Shown here: positions 1-7,648 of the stretch, piece by piece
Layout: every line of letters starts with the position of its first letter
How positions within the stretch are numbered: the stretch's first letter is position 1
From: Deltaproteobacteria bacterium
GTDB taxonomy: Bacteria; Desulfobacterota; Syntrophia; Syntrophales; UBA5619
Length of the DNA: 9,587 nucleotides
Direction: 5' to 3'
Assembly (NCBI GenBank): GCA_026388365.1
Contig: JAPLJW010000068.1
Span: forward strand, 1-9,587
Made by a program: the position numbers and the translations under genes
Notes under the pieces: generated by a model
Seen by the model: only the letters and a program-made list of their open reading frames with translations
What the model was told of the DNA's origin: nothing
Databases searched by the model: none

Positions 1-1452
1 CACCGTGCGGAGGAGATCGCCGCCGTCGCCGCACATTACCGGAAGCGGAAGAAGGAACTCAACGTCATGGATTTTGACGATCTCCTTTTCCTCTGGCGGG
101 AGCTTCTGCTGCGCTTCGACGATGTCCGCGACTTTTATGCCGGGCGTTTCCTCCACGTCCTCGTCGACGAGTATCAGGATACGAACCGCCTTCAGGCGGA
201 GATCATGGATCTCGTCGCCTCCCGCCACCGGAATCTGATGGTCGCCGGCGACGATTCCCAGAGCATCTACTCCTTCCGGGGCGCGAATTACGAAAACATC
301 ATGCGTTTTCCCGACCGTTATCCGGAATGCCGGATCTTCAAATTAGAGACGAACTACCGGAGTACGCCGGAGATCCTCCACCTGGCGAACCTGAGCATCA
401 CGAACAACGAACGCCAGTTTCAGAAGACCCTGCGGGCGGTGAGGGAGGGGGGAATACGCCCAGTCCTGGTCCCGGCCCGCAATGTGCTCCAGCAGGCCGA
501 TTTCGTCGCCCAGCGAATACTGGAACTCAACCGGAGCGGCATCCCCCTCGGGGAGATCGCCGTCCTCTACCGGGCGCACTACCATTCGATGGAGGTCCAG
601 ATGGAGTTGACCCGCCGCGGGATTCCCTTCGAGATCCGCTCCGGGATCCGTTTCTTTGAACAGGCGCACATCAAGGATGTGACGGCCTACCTCCGGATCC
701 TCGTCAACCCACGGGACGAACTCGCCTGGAAACGGGTCCTCAGCCTCTACGAAAAAATCGGCCGGGTGACGGCGGACAAGGTCTGGAGGTTCGTCTCCCG
801 CCTTTCCGACCCCCATGCGGCGGTCTTGACGGAGGATTTCAAAGGGTGCGCACCCCGATCGGCGACGCCGGGACTTAGCCGCTTTCAGGAGACTTTCCGC
901 GCCCTTCATGGCTGCAACAGCGGCAACCCTTCCACTCTGATCGAAACAATCCTTAAAAGCGGTTACAGCGACCTGCTTCGGGAAAGGCACACCGACGCGG
1001 CGTCCCGAGAGGATGATCTGATTCAGTTTGCAAATTTTTCTTCCCGTTTTACCTCGCTCGATGATTTCTTGAGCGAACTTGCGCTGCTGACCGGCGTAAA
1101 CGAAGAGAGCCCCGTGGAGGAGATCCAGGGAGACCGCGTCGTCCTCTCTTCCATTCACCAGGCGAAGGGGCTGGAATGGAAAACAGTCATCATGGTCTGG
1201 TGCAGCGAGGGGATGATGCCGCTCGCCCGAGCCCTGAAGGAGCCGGGCGGGGAAGAGGAGGAACGGCGGCTATTTTATGTCGCAACGACCCGCGCGAAGG
1301 ATGAACTCTACCTGTGCTATCCGCTGACCGATTATGCGCGGGGGATGGGAAATCTGCCCGTCAGTCCATCCCGTTTCATCATGGAGCTTTCCTCGTATTC
1401 TGCGAAGGCGAAGGACCGTCCGTATGATCAATGGCAGATCGATGAATATTAA
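1..1452 (+). CDS. UvrD/Rep-family superfamily 1A DNA helicase, C-terminal part (5' end outside window)
   Basis: The frame is open from base 1, so the gene begins upstream; 483 residues are visible. It is an ATP-driven helicase of the UvrD/PcrA/Rep type, which translocates 3'-5' on single-stranded DNA in repair or replication restart. Visible motifs in order are DFDDLL (nt 70-87), motif II VDEYQDTN (163-186, Walker B), motif III GDDSQSIYSFRGA (247-285), motif IV LETNYRST (343-366), the 2B-domain entry FFEQAHIKDVTAYLRIL (about 652-702), motif V SSIHQAKGLEW (1147-1179) and motif VI RRLFYVATTRAKDELY (1267 onward). The Walker A lysine lies left of the window. The protein ends about 50 residues after motif VI, so the C-terminal RNA-polymerase-binding extension of UvrD/PcrA appears absent. 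That argues for a Rep-like or lineage-specific UvrD paralogue rather than canonical uvrD. Its 3' end converges on aspS. The family call is firm; the exact gene name is not. Confidence 0.93.
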   Translation, partial: HRAEEIAAVAAHYRKRKKELNVMDFDDLLFLWRELLLRFDDVRDFYAGRFLHVLVDEYQDTNRLQAEIMDLVASRHRNLMVAGDDSQSIYSFRGANYENIMRFPDRYPECRIFKLETNYRSTPEILHLANLSITNNERQFQKTLRAVREGGIRPVLVPARNVLQQADFVAQRILELNRSGIPLGEIAVLYRAHYHSMEVQMELTRRGIPFEIRSGIRFFEQAHIKDVTAYLRILVNPRDELAWKRVLSLYEKIGRVTADKVWRFVSRLSDPHAAVLTEDFKGCAPRSATPGLSRFQETFRALHGCNSGNPSTLIETILKSGYSDLLRERHTDAASREDDLIQFANFSSRFTSLDDFLSELALLTGVNEESPVEEIQGDRVVLSSIHQAKGLEWKTVIMVWCSEGMMPLARALKEPGGEEEERRLFYVATTRAKDELYLCYPLTDYARGMGNLPVSPSRFIMELSSYSAKAKDRPYDQWQIDEY

Positions 1453-1571
1453 CGGCTCCAAAAAATGGCCGGATGCTGCGTTGTGCTTCATCCCTCGTCA
1501 CTGCGGCATGTTCCGGGGCACGTTCCGATCCCTGTGGGTCTGGGGACAACTTGCGGCAAGGTCTCCCTTCT
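1453..1571. other. Convergent intergenic gap between helicase and aspS
   Basis: This gap of 119 bp lies between two converging stop codons, where terminators for both transcripts would be expected. On the minus strand there is a run of six T at about 1460-1465, preceded by only a weak, long-looped GGATG/CATCC pairing. CTTG-CGG-CAAG near 1550-1560 is too short to count as a terminator. I see no confident Rho-independent hairpin and no small gene here. Confidence 0.5.
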
Positions 1572-3350
1572 TTACGTCACGATCTTCAGCGAAAGTTCCA
1601 TGAGCTGCTCCACGCTGACCCGTGAAGGCGCGTCCGTCAGCAGACAGGAGGCTTTCTGCGTCTTGGGGAAGGCGATCACGTCCCGGATCGACTCCGCCCC
1701 CGTCATCAGCATGATCATCCGGTCGAGGCCGAAGGCGATCCCGCCGTGAGGCGGCGTCCCGTATTCCAATGCGTCAAGGAGGAAGCCGAACTTGCTTCGG
1801 GCCTCTTCTTCGCTGAGGCCCAGCGCCTTGAAAATCAGCGCCTGCACTTCTTTCCGGTGGATCCGGATGCTGCCTCCCCCGATCTCGGAGCCGTTCAGGA
1901 CCAGGTCATAGGCCCGGGCATGGACCTTGCCGGGATCCGTCTCGATGAGCGGGACCTCTTCCAGAACCGGCGAGGTAAAGGGATGATGCGTCGAAACGAA
2001 CCGTTTTTCCGTCTCGCTGTAGTCGAACAGCGGAAATTCCGTCACCCAGGTGAAGGCGAGGGCCCTGGGGTCGATCAGGCCCAGTTTCTTCGCCAGGTGG
2101 ATCCGGAGGTTTCCCAGCGCGTCGCGGACGACATGGGGCGAATCGGCCACAAAGAGGATGACGGCCCCCTCGCGGGCATCCATTCTCTCATTGATTGCCG
2201 AAACTTCTGCCGGCGTAAGGAATTTGAAAATCGGTGAGGTCCAGCCGTCCGGATTGACCCTGGCCCAGGCAAGACCCTTTGCCCCGTATTGGGCGACGAA
2301 ATCCTTCAGCTCGTCCAATTCCTTCCGGGATAGGCCCTTTCCGTCATCGACCTTGATCGCATGGATCACGCCGCCGCCGGACGCGATCTCGGAGAAGAGT
2401 TTGAATCCCGATCCCTTCAGGATGTCGGTCAGGTCGCGGAGTTCGAGGCTGAAACGGATATCGGGATTGTCTTTCCCGAATCGGCTGATCGCCTCCCGAT
2501 AAGCGATCCGGGGGAAGGGGAGGGGGAGTTCCCGACCGAGGCAGGTCCGGAAGAGGTGGGCGATCATCCCCTCCATGATCCGGATCACATCCTCTTCGGT
2601 GACGAAGGACATCTCCACGTCGATCTGCGTGAATTCCGGCTGCCGGTCCGCCCGGAGGTCCTCGTCGCGGAAACATTTCACGATCTGAAAATAACGATCG
2701 AATCCGGAAACCATCAGCAATTGCTTGAAGATCTGCGGGGATTGCGGAAGGGCGTAGAACATCCCCTGACTTACCCGGCTGGGAACCAGGTAGTCCCGGG
2801 CCCCTTCGGGCGTGCTCTTCGTCAGGAAAGGGGTTTCAATCTCGATGAACCCCTCGCGTTGAAAATAGTCGCGGGTCGCCGCGGCGACACGACTCCGCAG
2901 GATCAGGTTATGCTGGATTTCGGGACGTCGAAGATCGAGGTAGCGGTACTTGAGGCGGACATTTTCGGAAATCTCCGCCGTACCGTCCAAAACAAATGGA
3001 GGAGTCTTCGCTTCGTTCATGATCTCCAGATCATCGGCCAGCACCTCAATCTCGCCGGTTTTGAGTTCGGAATTCTCCATCCCCTCCGGCCGACGGCGGA
3101 CACGTCCGTGTATGGCGAGCACGAATTCGCTCCGGATCCGTCCGGCCTCGTTGTGACATACGGCGTTGACATCCGGGTTGAATACGACCTGAATGATTCC
3201 CTCCCGGTCGCGAAGGTCGATGAAAACGACGCCGCCGTGATCCCGCCACCGATGGGCCCAGCCCATCAGAACCACTTCCTCTCCGATATGAGACGCATTG
3301 ACATCCCCGCAGTAATGGGTTCTTCTTCGTACTGTCAAAAAGTCTGACAA
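1572..3350 (-). CDS. aspS: Aspartyl-tRNA synthetase, bacterial type, probably non-discriminating (Asp/Asn)
   Basis: A cytoplasmic class IIb aminoacyl-tRNA synthetase that charges tRNA with aspartate. The N-terminal OB-fold anticodon-binding domain (about residues 1-110) contains [11 protein letters not shown] and FIDLRDREG. Motif 2 is [16 protein letters not shown] (227-242). The bacterial-specific GAD insertion lies around 285-420. The flipping loop HHPFTSP is at 455-461, GGGSIRIH at 491-498, and motif 3 GIAFGLDRM at 537-545 with its catalytic Arg543. I chose a TTG start at 3350. GAGG (3362-3359) sits 8 nt upstream, the start gives 592 residues (E. coli AspRS has 590), and the first residues MSDFL run directly into the conserved RRTHYCG. 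An in-frame extension to 3584 would overlap hisS by 78 codons with unconserved sequence. The hisS stop lies 5 nt upstream, so the genes are probably translationally coupled. His38 in RDHGG suggests the non-discriminating type that also charges tRNA-Asn; this is inferred from published specificity determinants. Confidence 0.97.
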   Translation of the reverse strand: MSDFLTVRRRTHYCGDVNASHIGEEVVLMGWAHRWRDHGGVVFIDLRDREGIIQVVFNPDVNAVCHNEAGRIRSEFVLAIHGRVRRRPEGMENSELKTGEIEVLADDLEIMNEAKTPPFVLDGTAEISENVRLKYRYLDLRRPEIQHNLILRSRVAAATRDYFQREGFIEIETPFLTKSTPEGARDYLVPSRVSQGMFYALPQSPQIFKQLLMVSGFDRYFQIVKCFRDEDLRADRQPEFTQIDVEMSFVTEEDVIRIMEGMIAHLFRTCLGRELPLPFPRIAYREAISRFGKDNPDIRFSLELRDLTDILKGSGFKLFSEIASGGGVIHAIKVDDGKGLSRKELDELKDFVAQYGAKGLAWARVNPDGWTSPIFKFLTPAEVSAINERMDAREGAVILFVADSPHVVRDALGNLRIHLAKKLGLIDPRALAFTWVTEFPLFDYSETEKRFVSTHHPFTSPVLEEVPLIETDPGKVHARAYDLVLNGSEIGGGSIRIHRKEVQALIFKALGLSEEEARSKFGFLLDALEYGTPPHGGIAFGLDRMIMLMTGAESIRDVIAFPKTQKASCLLTDAPSRVSVEQLMELSLKIVT

Positions 3351-3355
3351 AATGG

Positions 3356-3362
3356 TTACCTC
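3356..3362 (-). promoter_or_regulatory. aspS ribosome binding site overlapping the hisS stop codon
   Basis: Read on the minus strand the sequence is GAGGTAA. GAGG matches the anti-Shine-Dalgarno sequence and TAA is the hisS stop. Spacing from GAGG to the TTG start at 3350 is 8 nt. This decides the non-ATG start and suggests that ribosomes finishing hisS help initiate aspS. Confidence 0.7.
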
Positions 3363-4618
3363 GCTAATTCTGTAATGGTTTCTTCCAGACTGTCCAGGCC
3401 GACCTCTGTCTGGGTGCTCGAAAACATGTTCCTGAGAAGGGCCTTGTTCTCGGCGATCTCCCGTTCGCCGAGAATCAGTGTATGGGTGCTTTTCAACTTG
3501 TCCGCCCGTTTCATCTGGCTCTTGAGGCTCCGGCCGGCATGGTCCATCTCCACACGGATGCCCTTCATCCGCAGACGGTTGCATAAAAGAAAGGCCTTTT
3601 CCAGGGCCGTCTCGCCGAGGGCGGCGATGAAAAGAACGGGGCCTGAAACAACCGCGTTCGCATCTCCTTCCGAAATCATGGCGGCCAGTCTCTCAAAACC
3701 AACAGCAAAGCCGATGCCGGAAATATCGGGTCCGCCAAGATCCCGGATGAGGTGGTCGTAACGTCCGCCGCCGACGACGGCATTCTGGGCGCCCAGAAAC
3801 TGGGAAGTCACTTCGAAGGTGGTCCGGGTGTAGTAATCGAGCCCCCGGACCATTTTTGCATTCAGATGAAAAGGCTGATCGAAAAGGCGCAGACACGCCT
3901 GAACCTTCCCAAAATGTTCCCGGCATCCCGTGCAGAGAAAATCGGGCAGAAGCGGGGCCTGCGCAATGATCGTGGCGCAGGTTTCCATCTTGCAGTCGAA
4001 GATGCGGAGGGGGTTTGTGCCAAGCCTTCGCCGGCAGTCTCCGCAGAGCGCCTCTTCCCGGCCAAGGAGAAACGAAATAATCGCCTCGCGGAAGGCGGGT
4101 CGGCACTGGGCGCAGCCGAGGGAATTGATCTCCAGATTTAGATTCAGCAATCCAAGTTTGCCGAGAAAGTGGATCAGCATCAGCATCAGTTCCGCATCCG
4201 TGAGCGGGTCATCCGGACCGAGGATCTCGGTGTCGATCTGATGAAATTGACGGTAGCGTCCTTTTTGCGGCCGTTCCCGCCGAAACATGGGGCCGATCGT
4301 GTAAAGCTTCGTCACCTTTTCAGCGGCATGGAGGGAGTGTTCCAGGTAGGCGCGGATGATGGACGCCGTCGCCTCCGGCCGGAGCGTCAGCGATTCCTCG
4401 CCTCGGTCGAGGAAGGTGTACATCTCCTTTTCCACGATATCGGTGGATTCCCCGATCCCGCGGCAGAAGAGTTCCGTCTTCTCGATCATGGGGATGCGGA
4501 TCTCCCGGAACCCGAAGGCGCGGAAGACCTCGTGGGCCGTCTCTTCAATATGCCGCCACTTGTCCGTCTCCGGAGGAAGGATATCCTTGAAACCCCTAAC
4601 GGCGGTGATGATCTCCAT
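3356..4618 (-). CDS. hisS: Histidyl-tRNA synthetase
   Basis: A cytoplasmic class IIa synthetase that activates histidine and charges tRNA-His. It has 420 residues, close to E. coli HisRS (424). Motif 1 region: [11 protein letters not shown] at 7-17. Conserved TLRPEATA at 78-85. Motif 2: [16 protein letters not shown] at 112-127. HisA signature: [13 protein letters not shown] at 257-269. Motif 3: [11 protein letters not shown] at 301-311 with Arg310. The C-terminal anticodon-binding domain runs from about 326. The ATG at 4618 follows GGGAGAGG (4636-4629) with 10-nt spacing, and the protein begins with the usual [12 protein letters not shown]; the longer open frame to 4909 would run into comEC. 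The insertion domain carries eight cysteines (C169/C172, C192/C195, C209, C214, C229/C232), which suggests one or two structural metal sites. aspS follows after 5 nt in the same transcript. No T-box leader is visible upstream. Confidence 0.97.
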   Translation of the reverse strand: MEIITAVRGFKDILPPETDKWRHIEETAHEVFRAFGFREIRIPMIEKTELFCRGIGESTDIVEKEMYTFLDRGEESLTLRPEATASIIRAYLEHSLHAAEKVTKLYTIGPMFRRERPQKGRYRQFHQIDTEILGPDDPLTDAELMLMLIHFLGKLGLLNLNLEINSLGCAQCRPAFREAIISFLLGREEALCGDCRRRLGTNPLRIFDCKMETCATIIAQAPLLPDFLCTGCREHFGKVQACLRLFDQPFHLNAKMVRGLDYYTRTTFEVTSQFLGAQNAVVGGGRYDHLIRDLGGPDISGIGFAVGFERLAAMISEGDANAVVSGPVLFIAALGETALEKAFLLCNRLRMKGIRVEMDHAGRSLKSQMKRADKLKSTHTLILGEREIAENKALLRNMFSSTQTEVGLDSLEETITELAR

Positions 4619-4660
4619 CGTTTGAAAACCTCTCCCGATTTTTTGAATTAAAGGGCGATT

Positions 4661-4689
4661 CTGATAACATAACGATGCGATAAACGCAA
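4661..4689 (-). promoter_or_regulatory. Weak candidate promoter for hisS-aspS
   Basis: On the minus strand TTGCGT (4689-4684, 3 of 6 consensus) and TATCAG (4666-4661, 4 of 6) are separated by 17 bp, about 43 bp before the hisS ATG. The match is poor. Its placement immediately downstream of the tandem repeat at 4691-4720, and the 128-bp gap from comEC, make a separate hisS promoter plausible. Confidence 0.3.
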
Positions 4690-4690
4690 T

Positions 4691-4720
4691 AGAAATGATC
4701 ATTCCAGAAATGATCATTCC
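4691..4720. repeat. Perfect tandem duplication of a 15-bp unit with palindromic core
   Basis: Two identical abutting copies of AGAAATGATCATTCC occupy 4691-4705 and 4706-4720. Each contains the 10-bp perfect palindrome AATGATCATT, and the two copies can also pair with each other as a 10-bp stem with a 5-nt loop. The repeat lies in the comEC-hisS gap, just upstream of the candidate hisS promoter. No T-run follows on either strand, so it does not look like a terminator. A protein-binding operator is the likeliest role; a chance small duplication is the alternative. Confidence 0.85.
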
Positions 4721-4746
4721 GTGGAAGACATAAAGAAAGTGAGCGA

Positions 4747-7338
4747 TCAGGGCTGTCCCGGTCCGAAAGCGGCGACGGTGAGTTTTTGCCCGTCCGTCAT
4801 GATGGTGACGGCGCCGTTGCGATCCGTCCGATAGACCTGCGCCTGGATCATTTCGTACCGCCTGAGGACATCCGGATGGGGGAGACCGAAGACGTTTCCC
4901 GCTCCGCAACTGACCACGGCGATTTGCGGTTTTACCTTTTCAAGAAAGGGAAGACTACTGGCGCGGAAGCTCCCGTGATGCGGAATGAAGATCACATCGC
5001 TGTGCAGATTGATCCCGGCATGAATTAGACGATTCTCGACGCTCTCCGAGATATCCGCCGGCAGCAGAAAATGGAGCCCGCCGAAGGAGAGTTTAAGGGC
5101 GAGGGAACGGTCATTTGAGTCATCAAAGATGCGGGCAGCGGACTTTGCGGCAGACGGCGGACGGACAGGGGGGTTCTTCTTTGCCGTATCGTCGTCATTA
5201 GGCCGAATCGCAGGGGCATCCGGCATTTCCTTCCAGATGGAATTTCCCTCCGGATTCAGAAAATGGATTCCGACCCCGGAAACATCCATCGCCGGCGTCC
5301 TGTCCGACAGGGTCCGCAGAACAATCCCTTTTTCCCGGATGATCCGACGGAAGGAAAGGTAAAGCTCCGTATCCGACGTCTCGCCATTGGTCCACACCTC
5401 CCGGACATGAAAGTTCTCCAGGATGAAAACGAGCCCCTGCATGTGGTCCGGATGAGGATGGGTCAGGACCACAGTATCGATCCGGGTGATCCGTTCATGC
5501 CAGAGGTACGGAGCCAGGACGTATTTCCCGAGATCAAAGCTGTCGTCGAAGAAGCCGCCGCCATCGACGAGCATCTTTTTCCCACCGGGAAGCCGGATCA
5601 GGATGCTGTTCCCCTGACCGACATCCACGGCGGTCAGCGAAAGTCGTCCTTGTTGAATCCCCTTGATGTAGAGATGGACGCCATCGATGATGAAAAAAAG
5701 GATAAGGACCATCGGAATCACCTTCATCAGAAGGGGATTCTTTATGAAAACTTTGGATTCCGACGTCGACGTGAACCGTATTAGAAAGAACCCGCCCCAG
5801 ATCAGCAGAAGATAAAAGGCCCCGATTTCCGGTAAGGTGGGCGTCGAAACATAAACGGAGGCCCAGGGCAGGGCCGCCAGACGGTCAATGAAGAATAAGG
5901 AGATTTGAACGAGGAGTTCGGAAACCTGGATAACCCACTCAGCGAGTGTAATCGAGACCGGTACGGCCAGGATGATGAGCATGCAGACCGGAATCGCCAG
6001 GACGCCGAGGATAGGAACGCAGATGAGATTTGCCAAAAGCGTGATGAGGGATAATCGGTTGAAATAGAGAAGAATCAGAGGAAGGCTGCCGAGCGTTGCA
6101 CTGAGGGAAACAAGGAAAAAAATTGCGCTGCCCCGCAAGGCTTTCTGGATTTGGCGGAGAATCCATTCACGGGTCTGACCGGCGGTCTCTTTCGGCGGGG
6201 GTGCAGGTAAAAGGGCGAGCCACTTCGGCATGAAAAAGATAAGCGATGCCACCGCGACGAAGGAGAGCTGAAAGGAGATGTCGAAGAGCGAATAGGGGGT
6301 AGGGATCAGGATGAGAAAGGCGGCCAGGGCCAGAGCATTGTAAAGATCACCTTTCCTGTTGAGGATGATTGCACCCAGGAAGACCATCACCATAATGGAG
6401 GCCCGGACGACCGAGATGCCGGCGCCCGCGATAAAGGTGTAGAGGATAACGACGAGGATTGCAAAAAGCATCGAGATCCTGGCCATGTTCCATCTCAGGA
6501 GCAGATACTCCGCTTTCAGGCACAGGCGCGCCAGAAAGAGGGCAAAAACCGCAACCATGCCGATATTGAACCCGGAGATGGCGATAATGTGCGTGGTGCC
6601 CGTCCGATTGAACTTTTCCATGACCTCTCTCGGGATCTCCTTCTGATCGCCGAGGATCATCGCCTGAATGATCTTTCCCTCCGTTCCCGGCGCCTTTTCC
6701 AGAATGGTATTGCGGATCAGGTCGCGAAAATGCTCCAGCATCGTCCGGAGCGGATTTCCTCTCTCTCTGCGCAGAACGACAAAACCCGCGGCATCTTTCA
6801 CGAACCCCCTCACCAGAATTCCCCGGAAACGGAGATAGGTTTCGTAATCGAATCCTCCGGGATTATGGAAATTCCGCGGGATCCTCAGCCTGGTATGGAA
6901 GCGGATGAAATCCCCGTAGTGGAAAGAATAGGGCTCGCGAATATTCAGGAGCACACGTCCCGAAACGGGAACATATTTACCGTCCCGGATGATCCGGGAG
7001 GCGGAGACGACCAGTTCCGTTTTCTCAGGTGATACTTGAGGGTTCTCGCAGATCACCCCTTCGACACTAACCATTTCACTTCTGATAAAGTTCAGAATAT
7101 GATTTTCCCCGACATAAGGCTGACGGTACAGATTCATGTCGAGGATGCCGAGGAGAAAAATGGAAAGGAGAAGGAATGAATGGATCAGCGTATGTTTTTT
7201 GAATGTTAGAATCAGGAAAATCAGAATCAGGACAATGACCAGAGAGACCTGAACGGGTAGATCTGGAATCCGGTAAAGGCTTCCGAAGGAGATGCCCGCC
7301 ATGAGTGCCGCCGCCAGAGGTAGAAACGGTCTGGTCAT
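4747..7338 (-). CDS. comEC: ComEC/Rec2-type DNA internalization channel with C-terminal metallo-beta-lactamase domain
   Basis: An inner-membrane protein of natural transformation that carries single-stranded DNA into the cytoplasm. It has 863 residues from the chosen start. Order: N-terminal hydrophobic helices (about 6-66); a soluble OB-like DUF4131 region (about 85-190); the Competence channel domain (about 220-520) with MILGDQ at 227-232, AISGFNIGM at 253-261, [14 protein letters not shown] at 304-317 and many membrane helices; a last helix at about 537-557; then the metallo-beta-lactamase domain with [11 protein letters not shown] (571-581), VDGGG (591-595), THPHPDH (626-632), ADI (761-763), HHGS (787-790) and LPHPD (819-823). 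Metal ligands appear intact, so nuclease activity is possible. An insertion of about 40 residues rich in Pro, Ala, Asp and Lys (about 697-738) is unusual. ATG 7338 was preferred because AGGCGG lies 7 nt upstream and the hydrophobic N-terminus follows. The longer TTG start at 7443 falls inside the promoter -35. Divergent from pilS. Confidence 0.95.
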   Translation of the reverse strand: MTRPFLPLAAALMAGISFGSLYRIPDLPVQVSLVIVLILIFLILTFKKHTLIHSFLLLSIFLLGILDMNLYRQPYVGENHILNFIRSEMVSVEGVICENPQVSPEKTELVVSASRIIRDGKYVPVSGRVLLNIREPYSFHYGDFIRFHTRLRIPRNFHNPGGFDYETYLRFRGILVRGFVKDAAGFVVLRRERGNPLRTMLEHFRDLIRNTILEKAPGTEGKIIQAMILGDQKEIPREVMEKFNRTGTTHIIAISGFNIGMVAVFALFLARLCLKAEYLLLRWNMARISMLFAILVVILYTFIAGAGISVVRASIMVMVFLGAIILNRKGDLYNALALAAFLILIPTPYSLFDISFQLSFVAVASLIFFMPKWLALLPAPPPKETAGQTREWILRQIQKALRGSAIFFLVSLSATLGSLPLILLYFNRLSLITLLANLICVPILGVLAIPVCMLIILAVPVSITLAEWVIQVSELLVQISLFFIDRLAALPWASVYVSTPTLPEIGAFYLLLIWGGFFLIRFTSTSESKVFIKNPLLMKVIPMVLILFFIIDGVHLYIKGIQQGRLSLTAVDVGQGNSILIRLPGGKKMLVDGGGFFDDSFDLGKYVLAPYLWHERITRIDTVVLTHPHPDHMQGLVFILENFHVREVWTNGETSDTELYLSFRRIIREKGIVLRTLSDRTPAMDVSGVGIHFLNPEGNSIWKEMPDAPAIRPNDDDTAKKNPPVRPPSAAKSAARIFDDSNDRSLALKLSFGGLHFLLPADISESVENRLIHAGINLHSDVIFIPHHGSFRASSLPFLEKVKPQIAVVSCGAGNVFGLPHPDVLRRYEMIQAQVYRTDRNGAVTIMTDGQKLTVAAFGPGQP

Positions 7339-7414
7339 CGCTGAACCGCCTATACGTGAGATCAGGTTTCTTGAGAAGTTCGGAAAAGGAGGTGACGGAA
7401 GAGGAATTATCGGA

Positions 7415-7443
7415 ATCATAGAAATAAACCGACTTTCTGTCAA
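7415..7443 (-). promoter_or_regulatory. Near-consensus sigma70 promoter for comEC
   Basis: On the minus strand a perfect -35 TTGACA (7443-7438) and a -10 TATGAT (7420-7415, 5 of 6) are separated by exactly 17 bp. Transcription would start near 7408, giving a leader of about 70 nt before the comEC ATG at 7338. It is the strongest promoter-like sequence I found in the window. Confidence 0.75.
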
Positions 7444-7445
7444 CA

Positions 7446-7473
7446 GAATATCCCTTGCCGAATATCCCCTGCG
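7446..7473. repeat. Tandem 14-bp repeat directly upstream of the comEC -35
   Basis: GAATATCCCTTGCC (7446-7459) is followed directly by GAATATCCCCTGCG (7460-7473); 12 of 14 positions match. The block ends 2 bp from the comEC -35 box, the position expected for an activator site on the minus-strand promoter. It could also act toward pilS on the other strand. Confidence 0.65.
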
Positions 7474-7478
7474 GATAT
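7462..7478. promoter_or_regulatory. Inverted repeat ATATCC-N5-GGATAT, candidate operator
   Basis: Perfect 6-bp arms (7462-7467 and 7473-7478) flank a 5-bp spacer and overlap the second copy of the 14-bp tandem repeat. The 17-bp dyad has the size of a dimeric regulator site. The regulator is unknown. Confidence 0.45.
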
Positions 7479-7648
7479 GGAAACTCTATCCTTGAGGAGG
7501 AGTTACCGATAGGCGATGCCTGAGGCTGAAATGTAATGAATTGGATCGCCGCCCGTGAACGATGTAGACTTTTTCCCAGACTGAAAGTAGCCTGTCGGTG
7601 AGTTCTCTTTCCATATTTTATTCAAACGCAAACAGGTCGTGAGTCCAT

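Noticed and set aside
343..1158. A 271-codon open frame on the minus strand opposite the helicase
   Set aside because: It is antisense to conserved helicase motifs and has no family features.
1550..1560. CTTGCGGCAAG as a terminator stem between the helicase and aspS
   Set aside because: A 4-bp stem with a 3-nt loop and no adjoining T-run is too weak.
2361..3347. A 328-codon open frame on the plus strand opposite aspS
   Set aside because: It is fully antisense to the conserved aspS coding sequence. Its translation shows no recognisable motif, and long antisense frames are expected in GC-rich genes.
3351..3584. N-terminal extension of aspS to 3584
   Set aside because: It would overlap hisS by 78 codons. 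The residues are Arg/Pro/Gly-rich, resemble an out-of-frame reading of hisS, and lie upstream of the usual AspRS N-terminus.
4619..4746. T-box or attenuator leader for hisS
   Set aside because: I see no T-box core sequence, no specifier-like structure and no terminator hairpin with a U-run. The repeat hairpin is not followed by T residues.
4619..4909. N-terminal extension of hisS with a repeated GMIIS motif
   Set aside because: It runs through the intergenic tandem repeat into comEC. HisRS homologues start at the [12 protein letters not shown] position, where a ribosome site is present.
7494..7536. Tiny ORF MPEAEM after a strong GAGGAGGAG sequence upstream of pilS
   Set aside because: The spacing from the purine tract to the ATG at 7516 is about 13 nt, too long, and six codons without conservation data do not support a leader peptide.
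7541..7570. Possible pilS promoter TTGGAT-N18-TAGACT
   Set aside because: Only 3 of 6 and 4 of 6 bases match with 18-bp spacing, which is expected by chance in 200 bp. No convincing sigma54 GG/GC pair was found either.
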